The notes below the pieces were generated by a model. The model saw nothing but the letters and a program-made list of their open reading frames with translations, had not been told where the DNA came from and made no database searches. From contig JAGOIJ010000019.1 of assembly GCA_017995695.1 (NCBI GenBank), positions 1 through 17,598 of the forward strand: 17,598 bases of DNA, written 5' to 3'. The stretch is from Candidatus Omnitrophota bacterium. Lineage in GTDB: Bacteria; Omnitrophota; Gorgyraeia; Gygaellales; Profunditerraquicolaceae. Every line of letters begins with the position of its first letter. Position 1 is the stretch's first letter. Below are positions 1-12,700 of this stretch, one piece after another. Position numbers and translations under genes: made by a program.

Positions 1-700
1 GAGTATCCTAGCGATAGCGAGGAGGCTGATGTTATGGCGGGAAACGTTGCTGCGGTTGCCCGCATGCCTTTGTATCAAGACGCTGAATGTCTTGGTTTTT
101 CGCCTGACCTTAAAATCATTTCCGAATTTACCGATTCAGAAAATACAGTAGCAAACTTTATTGGCGGGGCAATGATTTGGTTAGAAAAACTCAACGGCAT
201 ATTAAGGAATAATGTGGCTACGCTTGCTACCGCCGGTGAGATTATCAATCTTGTGCACAGTCTCGATAGAAAAAAGAAACTTTCATTGGCGCGCATAACC
301 CATTGTCCCTTTGGCACCTGGCATGGCGATGTCAGCGCCAGGGCATGGATTGGCTCGTACCCTGAACACAAGCAGCTGTATAGCCTTTTAGACAGGGTTA
401 TTACTGGGTTGTTAGCCGCAGGCGTTCCCTATTTTAGAGCGAAGGGGTCAGATAGCAGGACAAATGCAATTTGGTTACGAATATTCTTTGCCGAGCAGAG
501 TTGTTATCCTTGGCATTTCCAAAGCGATAACTTTATGTGTACAACGAGCCCCTTTTCCTATACGGCAGATTTCTTGAAACATTTGGGCAAGGCAATTGAG
601 CTTGCCTGGGACGCTGGTTTTGCTGTTGTCCCCCTGCTTGCCCATAATCTTGAGCCTGGGTTAACCTTGTATGTGAGTGGTAAACCAGTAAGTTATCTGG
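1..700 (+). other. Domain: C-terminal part of a GH57-type glycoside hydrolase (N-terminus outside window)
   Basis: Residues 1-233 resemble the end of a glycoside hydrolase family 57 catalytic unit, the family of amylopullulanases and 4-alpha-glucanotransferases acting on alpha-glucans. What I see: D45-S-E47, which may correspond to the D-G-E motif carrying the acid/base Asp; a T-A-G-E segment at about 77-80 where the family has T-P-S-E; G105-T-W107 followed by W116-I-G118, matching the G-S-W and W-I-G pattern; and A164-E165 followed by S-C-Y and a W/D/N cluster to residue 177, like the A-E-x-S-D-W-F-W segment. The spacing of D45 to W107 fits the family from memory. The nucleophile Glu should lie upstream of the window. 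No tools were available, so this is pattern-based. The adjoining GH77 supports an alpha-glucan role. Confidence 0.55.
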
Positions 701-3700
701 TGACGTTGGCAAATGATATTGCCCGGCAGGCAGCGTCTCGGGCGCAATGGGTTGAGCCTCCGCACGTCTATGTGCTTGACGACGATCTAAACGAAAAATT
801 ATTCCACCTGGTGCAACGGGATAGCAAGGCAGGGCTTGCATTGTATGATATTTCCCGCCAGGGAGTGGTTACTCTTTTAGTGAGGGAAAATGGCTTCCAG
901 GATGAGGTGCAATTCCAAGTTAAGGAAGATGGCATGGCAAAGACGTTGTCATTGTCAGAGTTGCAAGCCGAACTTTCCAGAAGACTCGACATTGAGGAGC
1001 GCTGCATTGCTGAATTTCTCACCACCATCAGCCTAATGGCCAACAGGCTTTTTGCAATACATCTTGAATCTTCGCAAGGTATGCCCCATATGGTCTTTGC
1101 TAAACTTAAAGACTTGCGAACCGAAGAAGAGTATTTTAGAATTGCGAGCCGCGATTTCAGCTTTGATGCGTGGGAAAGAAATACGGATCGCGATCACGGA
1201 TTCCTAGATCTTAATAACCATGATAATTTTGCTTATTTTGATGGCGATCACCCGTTACCGGCTTTGTATTTAATTCTTCAAGAGATTAAGCAACTTTTAA
1301 GTAAATGGCAGCAAAGGTCATTGCGTGGGCAGGTATCCATTGCTTCGGATTATGTGAAGCGGGTATACGATAGCAATGATAGTATTATGAATTATCCCTC
1401 ACCGGTGAAAGACGGAACGGAGATAAGCCTGCTTATGCAGATCCCTGTTGATGCGTCCGCATCTTCTTGCGCGCTCGCGCATAAAATCGATGGGGTGGGC
1501 ATGCCGTTATTCTATGCGCGCAGCAACGATGATTGTGGCATTGGCGACATGGATTCGCTGCATATCGCAATAAAGCTAGCCGGCGATCTGGGCCAGCGAG
1601 TCATCCAGATACTGCCGCTGATAATTTCAAGCTGCAACAACTCTCCTTATTCTGTGTTAAGTTCACGTCTGAAAGAGCCGCTCTATATAGGTATACGGTC
1701 GCTTCTGGAATTAATACCCTGCGCGCAGGCAGAAGAGTATCTCGCTGCGGCTGCAACGCAGGAGAAACAAGCAAGAGCTCGCGCGAGTGAAACCGTTGAT
1801 TATGATTTAGTGCGAGCGATCAAATATCCCGTATACCGCATGGCCTGGAAAGAGTTCCGAACGTATGCCGAGGATCATCCGCTCAAACTGGCTATGCGCG
1901 CCTATCTGGATAAATACAAAAATTGGATTTTTGATCATGTCTTGTACATGCTGCTAAAACAAAAATTTAGCGCAGAGATTCCCAATGGCTGGGATTGGAG
2001 GATTTGGCCTGAAGCAATCAGGTTACGTGATCCTGAGGCCCTCCGTAATGCCTTCGCAGAACATGTCGATGAAGTTTCCTTCCAGCTTTTCTTGCAGTGG
2101 ATCCTTGATGGTGTGCAATGGAATGCCGAATTAGAATACGCCGGCGGTCTCAATGTCGCTTTGATGGATGATGTGCCGTTTGCTGTTGAAGGCGCAGATG
2201 TGTGGATACAGCCAGCAGTATTTGGTTTGGCAGCGCCTGCGTTTAAACGTAGATTCACCCAAGGCGTTCCTGCTGATCCATTCGGCCCACACGGCCAATA
2301 TTGGCAGTTTTATCCTTATGATTGGGATGCTTACGCAACGAAAGAATTTTGGTTGGAGCGTTTTGCGTATCAGTTGTCTAAGGTATCATATCGGAGATTG
2401 GATCATGTGTTAGGTTTCTTCCGCGCATTCTTGTTTTCAGAAGATGTTGACGAAGAGATGACACTCCAGCAGCTTGGTTTGTGGGATTTAGTTGAAGTGG
2501 TGGTGCGCGCGGGATTACCTCACCCGCACAAGCGGCCCTATCTGGCGCAAGCAGTCTTGGGTAGCTTTACAGCTACGCTTAAGCAGGCTGCGCCGGTGGC
2601 TGATATGCAAAATCTTATCTTTAGCCAAGAAGGCGCTCTTAAGCAGGATACCATGATCCTTATTGCTCGTCGAGCAGAAGGCAGGCAAAAGCCCGAAGGT
2701 TGGTTTAGGTCATTTGTGGTGGATAAAGCAGTGTTTAAGGGTGAGCCGATGTGGGATTTCACCCGTATCTCTGATCTGAGCGATGCGTTCGCTAAGCATT
2801 TTAATGAGTCGCCGTTGGATGCGCTGGTGCGGTATTTATTCCCGGAAGATCATGCGCGATTGCCTCAACCAACTGATAGCGTGCGCGTTGCATTTTTCCG
2901 GCCCGCTCCCGGAGAAAAGATTTTGAAGAAATTCTTGGCCGTAGCCAAATCACAGCATGCCACCATGATTGCCGAGGCTTTAGGTGTGGTGCCACAATAT
3001 ATTACTGATTCACTCAATACAACCGGCGTTACCAATTATATCCCGTGCGTATTTGGCTTTGAGCCTTGGAATCCTAAGAATCCGTATTTCTTCCCTAATC
3101 ACCAGGAAAACGGCTATGTAACGTTTGGCCTGCATGATTCAACTACAATCAAGACATGGTGGGATACGTTGGCTCCTGATAACCGCCAGCAGATTTTGGA
3201 TTGGATGTATCCGGAAGCAGAAAAGCGCTCAGAAGATTATGTTGAGCTTACCGACGATCTACACCGAGATATATTGTTGAAGGTGTATCAATCTCCCGCA
3301 CGCATAGCTGTTTTGTTGTGGTCAGACATTCTTAAGCAGGGCGAGGAAGGCCGTATTAATGATCCGAATCCTGCTTCCGGGCACCGCGATTGGGTGGCGC
3401 GCATGCCCCTTGATTGTACGCTTGATAATCTCTTGTCTGCTGCGCAGGGAAAACCTTCATCTGAAAAAGCCGCTAAGGCAATCGGCTTAATTAAATATTT
3501 GAAAGATAGGTCCGGCAGGCAATCGAGCAGCCCGGTGCAAAGCTTGAGGGAACAAATGGCAGGCGTTGTCGCAAGAATGATTACTTTGATGACGCGTCTT
3601 AAAGGAGGCGTTGTTTCACTATCGTTACCTATTCATGAGCTTGAACGCAGGCTTGAATACATTGATGATCGTTTATTGTATGTATCGCTTAAGTCATCGA

Positions 3701-6700
3701 CGTTAACCGAACGGTCTGGGTTAATCTCTGAGTCAAGTCTACATTCGTATTGGCGCCTCAGTAATGCATTGCATAGGTACGTAGGCATGTATATACAACA
3801 CCAAAAGGCCTTATCCTCGCCTCCCTATAATCGGTACCATCTTTATGATAGGGCGCACATGTTGTGGATCAAATATGCTTTAATTAAAGAAATTCCCTCA
3901 TTTAATGATTCTGTGGAGAGGGCAATGCGAGAAATTGAAGCTATACTTTCTTCTCATGATTGCGGAACAACGAGCAGTTCTCCGGTAGAAGATAAAACCG
4001 GTTTTGTTTTTCCTCAGGTGCTAGATGCAATCGATTCTATTTTGCTTCGCCCGGTAGATCCTGAAGTGTATTTGACTACTGAATTTAGCTCTAAAGAAAA
4101 TGATCCTAAAGCCATCCGCACACCTCATTTTAATTTGGTAAGATCGCTACAGCAAGCGTTAACCCCATTAATTGAAACTTACTTCAAGTGGTTTGCCTAC
4201 GACGCGCGTACCGCCCTTGAGATCGGCGCTGGCGCAGGTTTATATGCACGGGTTCTTCCGGATTTTCTTAAAAACCGCTTAACCTGGATTGAGACGGATC
4301 ATAATGAGATGTTCGCCCGCGCTGCGCTGCGGTTGCCTTTTGATGAGGTTAAACATCGGTATGTAGTTACCTCAGCTGATGCATTGGCTATTAAAGACAG
4401 CTCATGCGATGTGATAACTGGATTATCCACGATGGGCGCGCTCAGAGATCTGCATGGCGTCTTACATGAAGCTCATCGGGTATTGGCATCACAAGGAGTT
4501 GTTATAGTGATCAATGATTTAGGCGCCGTACCGATTATAGAATCATATTATATGGATACTCTCGCGCGAGAGATCTTCGGTATCCCCCAAGGCGTCGTGT
4601 ATCAGCTTTATCATGAAGAACGAAGAGCATTTATCGATCTAGATTATTCTCGAGAAACACATGCTTTGCTTGAGGCGGCAAGAGGAAAGATTCCGCCAGA
4701 AGAGCATGCGAATCTTAGAAAGAAATTCGGCCTTCAGCATTGCAATTCATCTCTGTGGAGGCTTGCAAATTTTAAGAATGTTTTTTACCAGCGGTTATTC
4801 CTTGCGTTACGCAGGAATGGGTTTGCGCTTCTTGAAACCAGCATTATGCAGGATCGTTTTGATGTGGTAGTCGCGCAGAAAGGCCGGCTTAACAAATATA
4901 CTTCAAGTCCTGCAACTGTCAAACCAAACCAAGCTGGTATGGATATTCATATGGTGCGCGATGCGCTCCTGAAAAAACGCGCGCTTACGCTTTTCTCAAG
5001 AGCGCTGTCGCTGCATGAGGCATATAATCCTTTTCTTTTCCATGGGCTATTAAGTGATGGTAGGATGTTTGTGGTAGGGCAGGGACCTTTACGTATCGTT
5101 GTGTTGGAAGGGGATCGCCACTCGTTTGGAGAGCTTTATTATGTTGGCGCGCAAGATATTGAAGTATCATTAGCGCGTAACCAGATGGCTCATCTTGCGC
5201 ATCGGGCAATCGGCTATGGAGTCACTGAGATGTCCAATGAATACCGCGGTTGGGTCAAAGAGTTTTTCCACATTTTTAAGGACTACCGCGGGCAGGGATT
5301 AGGCAAACGTATATTTAATCTAAGACTTTCCTTACTCAACGCAGGATATGGGTGCGGTTTAACGTTGGAAGGAGTGATGATTCCGCCGTCACAATATGGC
5401 GAGGGAAAACCGTTTATGGTCAGGGTAGGGCGTACTTTGGTGACTAACTACGATATTCTTGAAGAGGCGCGGGAAAACCACGTCAAAGAATTTTATACCG
5501 ATAAGCTTGGTTTTAAGCCAGCTAGTCGAAAAAGCGTATGGAAAGGTGAAGGGTTGGTATTACGCTTCCCTAAGCGCAACAATCTTCCAGGAGTTGCTTC
5601 TTCTCCTATTCAGGTTTTGGTGCTTGCGGACACGCATATCACGCATGCAAAAGAATTGCCGGCGATTATTGAGCAGGAAGCGCGCGCAAGCGATTACTGT
5701 ATCCATGCCGGAGATTTTATTAGCTTTGCAATCTTTGAGCAATTGTCTGGATGTGTTAAGACCTTTGGCGTGCAGGGCAATGTTGATGGTGAAGATGTAG
5801 TAACAAGGCTTCCTCTTAAGCAGGTTATTCATATCAATGATGTAGCTATTGGTCTTATCCATGGCCGCGGCGCGCCCAAGGATTGCATACCATACGCGCA
5901 AGAGGAGTTCAAAAAAGAGTTGTCAGGGCTGGATATGATCATTTTTGGCCATTCGCACCAGCCCCAGGATATTGAGCTTGAGGGGACTATTTATTTTAAT
6001 CCTGGCTCACCCACTGATACTCGCTTCGCACCCTTTCGCTCCTATGGCGTTATTGAGATAGATGGCCGAAACATCACCAGGCGCATTGTCAAATGCGATA
6101 ATACTTCGTCTGACCCGCATCGCGCAAAGCAGCAATGTACGCAACAGCAGATAAAAGATGATATAGCAAAATCTACTCCGCTATTGTTACAAAAAAAATA
6201 TTTCGCGCAGGTAGTTAATGAAACTATTATCCTTGCAAGAAATAAAGATGCGCAGGTAGCAAGCGCGCTGGAAAAGATGCGCGATACCATTGTCATTCGC
6301 GCCGGTCCTTTTACCTATATATGGGGATCCTTCCAAAAACACTTCTTAAGTCAGTGTCTGTATCTTGATGAATCACTTCTCTACAACCCAGCCTATCATA
6401 CCGAGTTGCTTTTAACATTGCTCCACGAAGCTTCGGTTATTGCTTATCCTGAACGCCCTGATAGAGAAAATGAAGAGTTTGCGCAAACATGCCTGAGAGA
6501 AAATGTTAACCAATGGCAGGGATTTACTATCTATGAGCACGAGCAGCGCGCGCGCATGGTTGATGGCCAGGCGCAGCAAAGCACGCTTGATTTTATCGAA
6601 TCGTTGGCTCACCCAGCGCAAGAGGCGTTATGGGGTCTGTTGCGTTCTTCTTCTGTTAAAGGATTATATATCGATCCTGCGATAACACAGCAAGAGTTAG

Positions 6701-9700
6701 AGGAGTATTTTTTTGAAGGCAAGGACGATGCTGTTTACTCCCGTCAATTCCTCGGCACCCTAGAAATTAAATCGTATCGTTTGTTGGCAGATGCTTTACA
6801 AAAAACAAAAAACTGCACATCGACAACCGACTTTGCCCCTGAAACCATTTCTCTCATATTACAGGGTATAACTGCCCCCCAGAATGATCTTGCTGCGCAA
6901 TCAGCTGATGCCGCGCGTGCGCTATTCCCAGAATTCAATACTCTTTTACAGCCGCAGGTATTTTTGCGGCTTGCTGTGCGCCTTGAGCAGGCGCTTGGCT
7001 ACACTCGTCCCGTAAAATCTTTATTGACGATGTATGTTGATAATCTGCAGAACCGTAGAATCGCAGATTTGTTGAATGAATGTTCTGACCAAGGATTAGT
7101 CGATCATGCGTTGGATGTGGTAGTGCGTTTTGCAATGGCAGGCGACGCATCATGGTTTTATCGTCTGCTGGATATTCGGATATCGCGCGGCATTGCCATC
7201 CATATGCATACGATGACTGCGCAGGAGCTTAATGGCTGGGATGCCGAGTATTGGCTCGGGCCGACAGTGCAGCTAAGCGGCGAACGTCCGCGCATTGCTG
7301 TTTTTGGCTCAACCGGTATAGTTTATGAAGGATGGGCTGTTGAACGCAAATGTCCTTTGGAATTGAAAGAGTTGGTATGTCTTATGGAAGGTTTTGGTAA
7401 GCTGAAAGGCTTGCGGGAATCAACGCAAGCACTTCAAGATGGCGTAACGGCGTTCTCTTGTTTTCCTAAAGCCTCTCTGGAAGCCTTCGGCAACTGTTTT
7501 TTTGTGCAGCAGATGGAATATTCACGAGGTGATGGGTCTGTGCAGGCGACATTCCCGCTCGCTGCGAAGGCATTATGCTCTCATTTCTGCTATGACAATG
7601 CTTTCTTTTCGTTTGTTAATGATATCCCGGATGGTCGAGAATCAGCGTTGAGTGAGAACAGTAATGCATTGCAGTCTGATTTAGTAACACTCACTAACTC
7701 TCGCCAGATACCACATGTTGCGTCTGTTGAGGCTTTCTTGCAGGAGCATCAGTTTGTGCCAAGCATGCCTTTAACACGCGGCGGACGCAATATTTATGCC
7801 CGGCTTAATGATGGGCGGCGCGTAGTTATTAAGGTGACGAATTACTCCATTCTTTATGTGAAAAATAGTAACATTGAGGCAGAAAAGCTTGAATTGGCGA
7901 AGGAGGCGCATGTCCTTTCTTTATTACATGATCAGCAGTCAGTATGGGGCTTGGAAGGAGATTATCCACGAGTGATAGTTCACGGCAATCCTTGTAATCC
8001 TTTGCTGCCGCTTTTTACCTTAACTACTGCGCATGAATTTGACGCCGAGTATGGTCAGCCTTGGCAAGGCAAGCTTTTTTTTAATGATAACACGTGTTGG
8101 TCATTGGCGTATGTTGCCAGCGAGGATAGTTTCCGTTACCTTGATCATCCTGAACATGAGTGGTATCCGGAGGAGTATTTATTGCGCATTATACGCGATA
8201 GAAGCCGCCTGGCGCGCAGGGGTATTTTTTTCTGGCACTGGGATGGTTTTATGCACAACATAAATGATGCCAGGGAGTTTGACTGGACCTACTGCAATGG
8301 AGATAGCAATAACCGCGGCGCAGGGCAGTTCCCGCGCTGGTTGAAAAAGAATGAGTTTACTAATCAGCGCAAAAGCGGGCCTATGGATGTCGGCCATGCA
8401 GTATATATAGGTAAGGAATGTAATAATAGGAATCTGGGTGTGGTAAGAAGGGAATTAGGCAATATCGTGTTTTCCGCAGTTATGGTTGAGGGGGCGAACA
8501 TGTGGAAACACTATGACTATCCCTATAAGTTTTTCTTTTCTGATGAGCGGCATCGTTTTACGGATTTCCTGCGTCAGGCATTCCACCAATTCTACCATAC
8601 GTTTACCGGCTCACGCGATAATGTGCTCGATAGCATGATTGATTGGCAGGAGCTTTCGTTTAGGCTGATGTATGAGATGGGCTATGTTATTCGCCAGGAA
8701 AATGGTAGGGACTTTGATTTAGGCTATGGACACGGAGTATTTCCTTGTCAGGAACTGATCCGCGCACTGTACATTGCCACAACGTTGGCCATGATTGAAA
8801 TGAGCGCAAGGAACCATATTGACGCAAATGTCAGTTCACCGATTGCGTCAAGATCACTGTCGCGTATAAAACATCAAGTCATCAGCAAACTCATGGAGTA
8901 TTGCGGTGAGATTGAAGACTTGGCTGTGGCGCTGCAGCAGAATGATAGCGAATTAACTTTATCCCGGTTTGCGGATGAGGCCAATCTGATTTTCGAGGAG
9001 TGCCAGCAGTTTATCGTCAATTCTATAACTGATCTTGAGGCGCTAAATGAGGTTCCACAAAGATATCTTGGTGAAGTAGAAAGTTATCTTAGGTTGCTTA
9101 GGCGACGAGGAGAAATAAATGACTATGTCGCTGGAACGCTGTTTGCCCGTATTTGTACCCTCAAGCAAAGAATTACACAGGGTCAGATACGAGAGATCAT
9201 ATATGCTTCTGACTCTCGATCAAATATCATCGTGTTCCCCCGCGATCGAGCGAGTTCACCGAGTCTCACCGAATTAGAGCAGGCGCAGCAGATGCTTCTT
9301 GCCTGCAGACAAACGCTGCATGATATCAATAACCGCTTAGGAATTATTAAAATGTCTCTTGAGCTCAAGGCTGATGTAGTGTTTGCCAATGATTCACCGT
9401 TTACAATATTACAGAATTGTATTGAAGGATGGAGGCGGGGGATGCCGCGCGCTCATGTTGAAATAGTCGACCCCACCCAGGCGCAGGGGTTTGTGTATCT
9501 GGTTGAGTGCTGTTCTCATGATCTCGGCCACTGGTTTATGGATCATCTCGAACTTCTTGATGATGAATCTATCAGTGTTGAACCACTCGTGCACTCTCTT
9601 CAGCTTTCAGGGGAAAGGATTGAGGCCAGCCGCATCGTGCTGACAACGCACATACCGCAACTTAAAGAAATGTATGAAGGCCTACGAGAGGTAGTGCATA

Positions 9701-12700
9701 CGGGTGTCATTGTCTTTAATATGGAGAAGATTGATATAATGAATTTGCTCAAGACAGAGCTTGAATTATTTTCAGGTCCTCTTATCAATTTTGTTGCTCC
9801 TCGAGAAAGAATATTTGTGTATGCGGATCGCGTACGCCTTAAGAATATATTCTTTAATTTATTTCATAATGCAATGTTTGCCTTGCGCGGTAATCCCGAT
9901 GGTTGCCTGACCGTAACTATCGAGGTGCTGGGTGAAGATATTCATGCGAAAGTATTTGTTAAGGATAATGGTGCCGGCATTGCCTCTGAACATCTGCCGC
10001 ATATTTTCGATCCCTTTTTTACTACTAAGGGCAAGGAAGGTACAGGCATAGGGCTTGCGCGGGTTAAGGCTGACCTTGAAGCTATGCATGGCGGTATTGA
10101 AGTTGAGTCAAGACAGGGCATTGGAACAACATTTATCGTGCGTGTGCCGCTTGCCAGCAGCAGTCCAGCATCAAGCAGTTTCGCGCAATGGTTTGAGACT
10201 TTGCGCGTAACCGGAGACTTGAAGAAAACAATTCCTTTGGCCCCTGAACAGGTTGATCTTTGGGCTAACCCGCGCAGCATCTATTGTCAGAGCATGCGCA
10301 AGGGCATTGCGGTTGTGAAGGCATTAATGTCTGATGATCCTCGCGTTGCGTTCTTGGCTTATGGCTTAGGCCAATTGCGCACAAAAGATGGGAAGACCAT
10401 TATTGATTACCGCGCAGAGATTATTGAGTTATTGGAAATTTTGGTTTCTTCAAAAATAATATTGGCTGATAGCTGCGATTGGCTCACTGGCAGATTCGTG
10501 CCGTGGGTTATTGGGCAACCGACTGATTCCAATGCGTTAATCTCCGTATGTGTTTCATCAGAAACAGGCGTGCTATGGATTCCTTTTACGCTTTTGAATC
10601 AGCTGTGGAATAACGCTCGTCAGGAATGGAAGGGAAATTATCGTTTAGCTGAGCAGGATGCTGCTTCTTTGGCGCAGTGGAGGAACGTTCAATTACTCAT
10701 GGCGTTTGGTATGTACGCGGCTGCGCAACACCCTCGCGTGCGTGAGCGGGCAAAGGTCTTTCTTGATGAGCTTCTGGTTCTTTTGTGCGGCGAAGATGAT
10801 GTTCATAATAATGGCTCGCCTAGTTTTCAAAAACAGATAAGCGAGATTTGCGTTGAATATTGGAACGCGTTTATCGTTCCGACGCGCCAATGTTTGATTA
10901 CTAAAGCGATACAAGAGTCTGATATAAAGGTTCTGCGTAGAATATTCTGGGGGATAAGTGTTTTTCCAGGATTTGCTGGTAATTTGCTAGCATATATGCG
11001 CGCCCGCGGATTGACGCCATTGTTCATGAGGGCGTTGCAAGCAGATGTGGATGGCCAGTTGCTACCGCATAGCAAGGGTGCTGTTCAAGTTGCGGCCAAG
11101 GCGCATGAGGTTTGCGAGCAGCTAGTAGTGCAGGAACTGACGCATTATTCGCTTGAGCCTACGCAAGCTGCGCATGCCTTTGCGTTGTTTCCTGTTACTG
11201 GCACTGCGCAGGCATTAATTCGTTGGCTCGCCGTGCAGTCTGATATTGCATGCGGTATGACGCTTTCCACCTTGGCTGATGTGCGACCAAACCCGGTGGT
11301 GCGGTTAAGCCAAGAACTGGTAAATCTTTCATTCGGTGAAGTTGGGCAAGATCCCGTGTTGTCTGATTTAGCGCGCAGTGTGCGCGAGCGATTGGTGAAC
11401 ATAGCTTTCTCAAATTTATTAATCGCCGAAGATATTACTGCTATTGTTGCAGCGTATCATTATTTTCCTGATCCGCAAGTGCTTGAAGCTATTCTGCCCT
11501 ATGTTTTTGTTAGTAAAGGCAATTCTAATCATACGGTACTTCAAGCGTTGTGCAAGATTGATAATCAACTGCAGGGAGCGCTTAATGAGACGTTACGTTA
11601 TTACCATGGCAGAGCATTGCCGTTAAGCTTGTATGCTGCGCGAGCGCGTTTTGAAATAACGCGCGGAAGATTGTTTAAGGAACTGCGATTGGGCACATTG
11701 TTTTCGCCTGAAGTTATGCCCCATAGCAACATGTTGGAACACATGCGAGAATACGCCCAGTGTTTTTATGCGCTGGTTGGCTATATGGAGTTGACTGAAC
11801 TTATCCATGATTTGATTGCCTTGCGCGGCTATTTTGATCTGCTCTATCGCAATAAAAATAATAAATATTTCTGCACCTTGCATCAAGCGTTACTGAAAGA
11901 GCTCATCCAATACTTGCAACTATTTTATTTGCTGATAGCTGAAGAAAGCGAAGACCAAGAAATAGCTCATCAGGCCGAGGAATTTATTGCGCAGCGTTCC
12001 CTTAATCAAGAGAGCGATCTTATTTCGCTTGGTGCGCGCATCCAGGAGTTGTCTCAGGCATTAGATGATCTGGTGAGATTGCGTAATCAGGCGGATTCTT
12101 CTGAACATCGTCGGTCCCTAGTTAAGGCGCATCTTCGCTTAGCGCGATATTTTCGCTTAAATCAGAATGTTGATAAAATTCGCAAACACATTGAAGCAGC
12201 GATTGCCTCTGATCAGCGCTTGCTTCGTTTCCAACAGTTGCTGCAAGCCCGTCTTGCCAGCTCTCCTTTGCCAGGAGCACCATATTTTCTAAAGCTTAGG
12301 ATGTTCCCAAAAAGCAGTAGCCCGGCGAACAATAATTCAGATGATGACAAGTCAGTTGTGCGTTTGCAACAGGATATGTCCAGGATTTATCAGAAACACA
12401 AGGAATGGAAGCCAGCACTGGGGGTTTTTGGTAGCGCCCGCTTAACGCGCCATGATCCTGAGAATATTGTAGCTGCTGAATTTGGCAGAAGGCTCTTCCA
12501 GGAGCATTTGATTCCTCGTACCGGGGCTGGTCACGGTATCATGGAGGAGGTGCTGCGCGGTTTTGTGGAGGCGCGCGATAATTATGCTCGGAACATGCGT
12601 CATGCTATGAAGACCCAGGGTGTTAAAATAATGCTTCCCCATGAGAAAAGAGTCAACCCTTTTGTTGAAAGCTTAGTGCAATGCCGATATTTTCCTACCC

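Noticed and set aside
3600..3612. AAAGGAGG resembling a strong ribosome binding site.
   Set aside because: No in-frame start codon follows at suitable distance. The nearby TTG is out of frame, and the site is internal to the helical spacer.
5367..5379. GGAAGGAG followed by an in-frame ATG at 5377, a possible internal translation start.
   Set aside because: The spacing to the ATG is only about two bases and the site lies in the middle of the GNAT domain, so a separate product starting here would lack the acetyl-CoA loop.
7899..7980. A-A-G-G-A-G-G followed by ATG at 7910, looking like a gene start.
   Set aside because: The ATG is in frame 2 and the frame closes after about 21 codons. It lies inside the kinase-like domain.
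10561..10640. W-N-N-A-R segment as a second GHKL ATPase N box.
   Set aside because: No G1 or G2 glycine boxes follow it, so a second ATPase domain is not supported.
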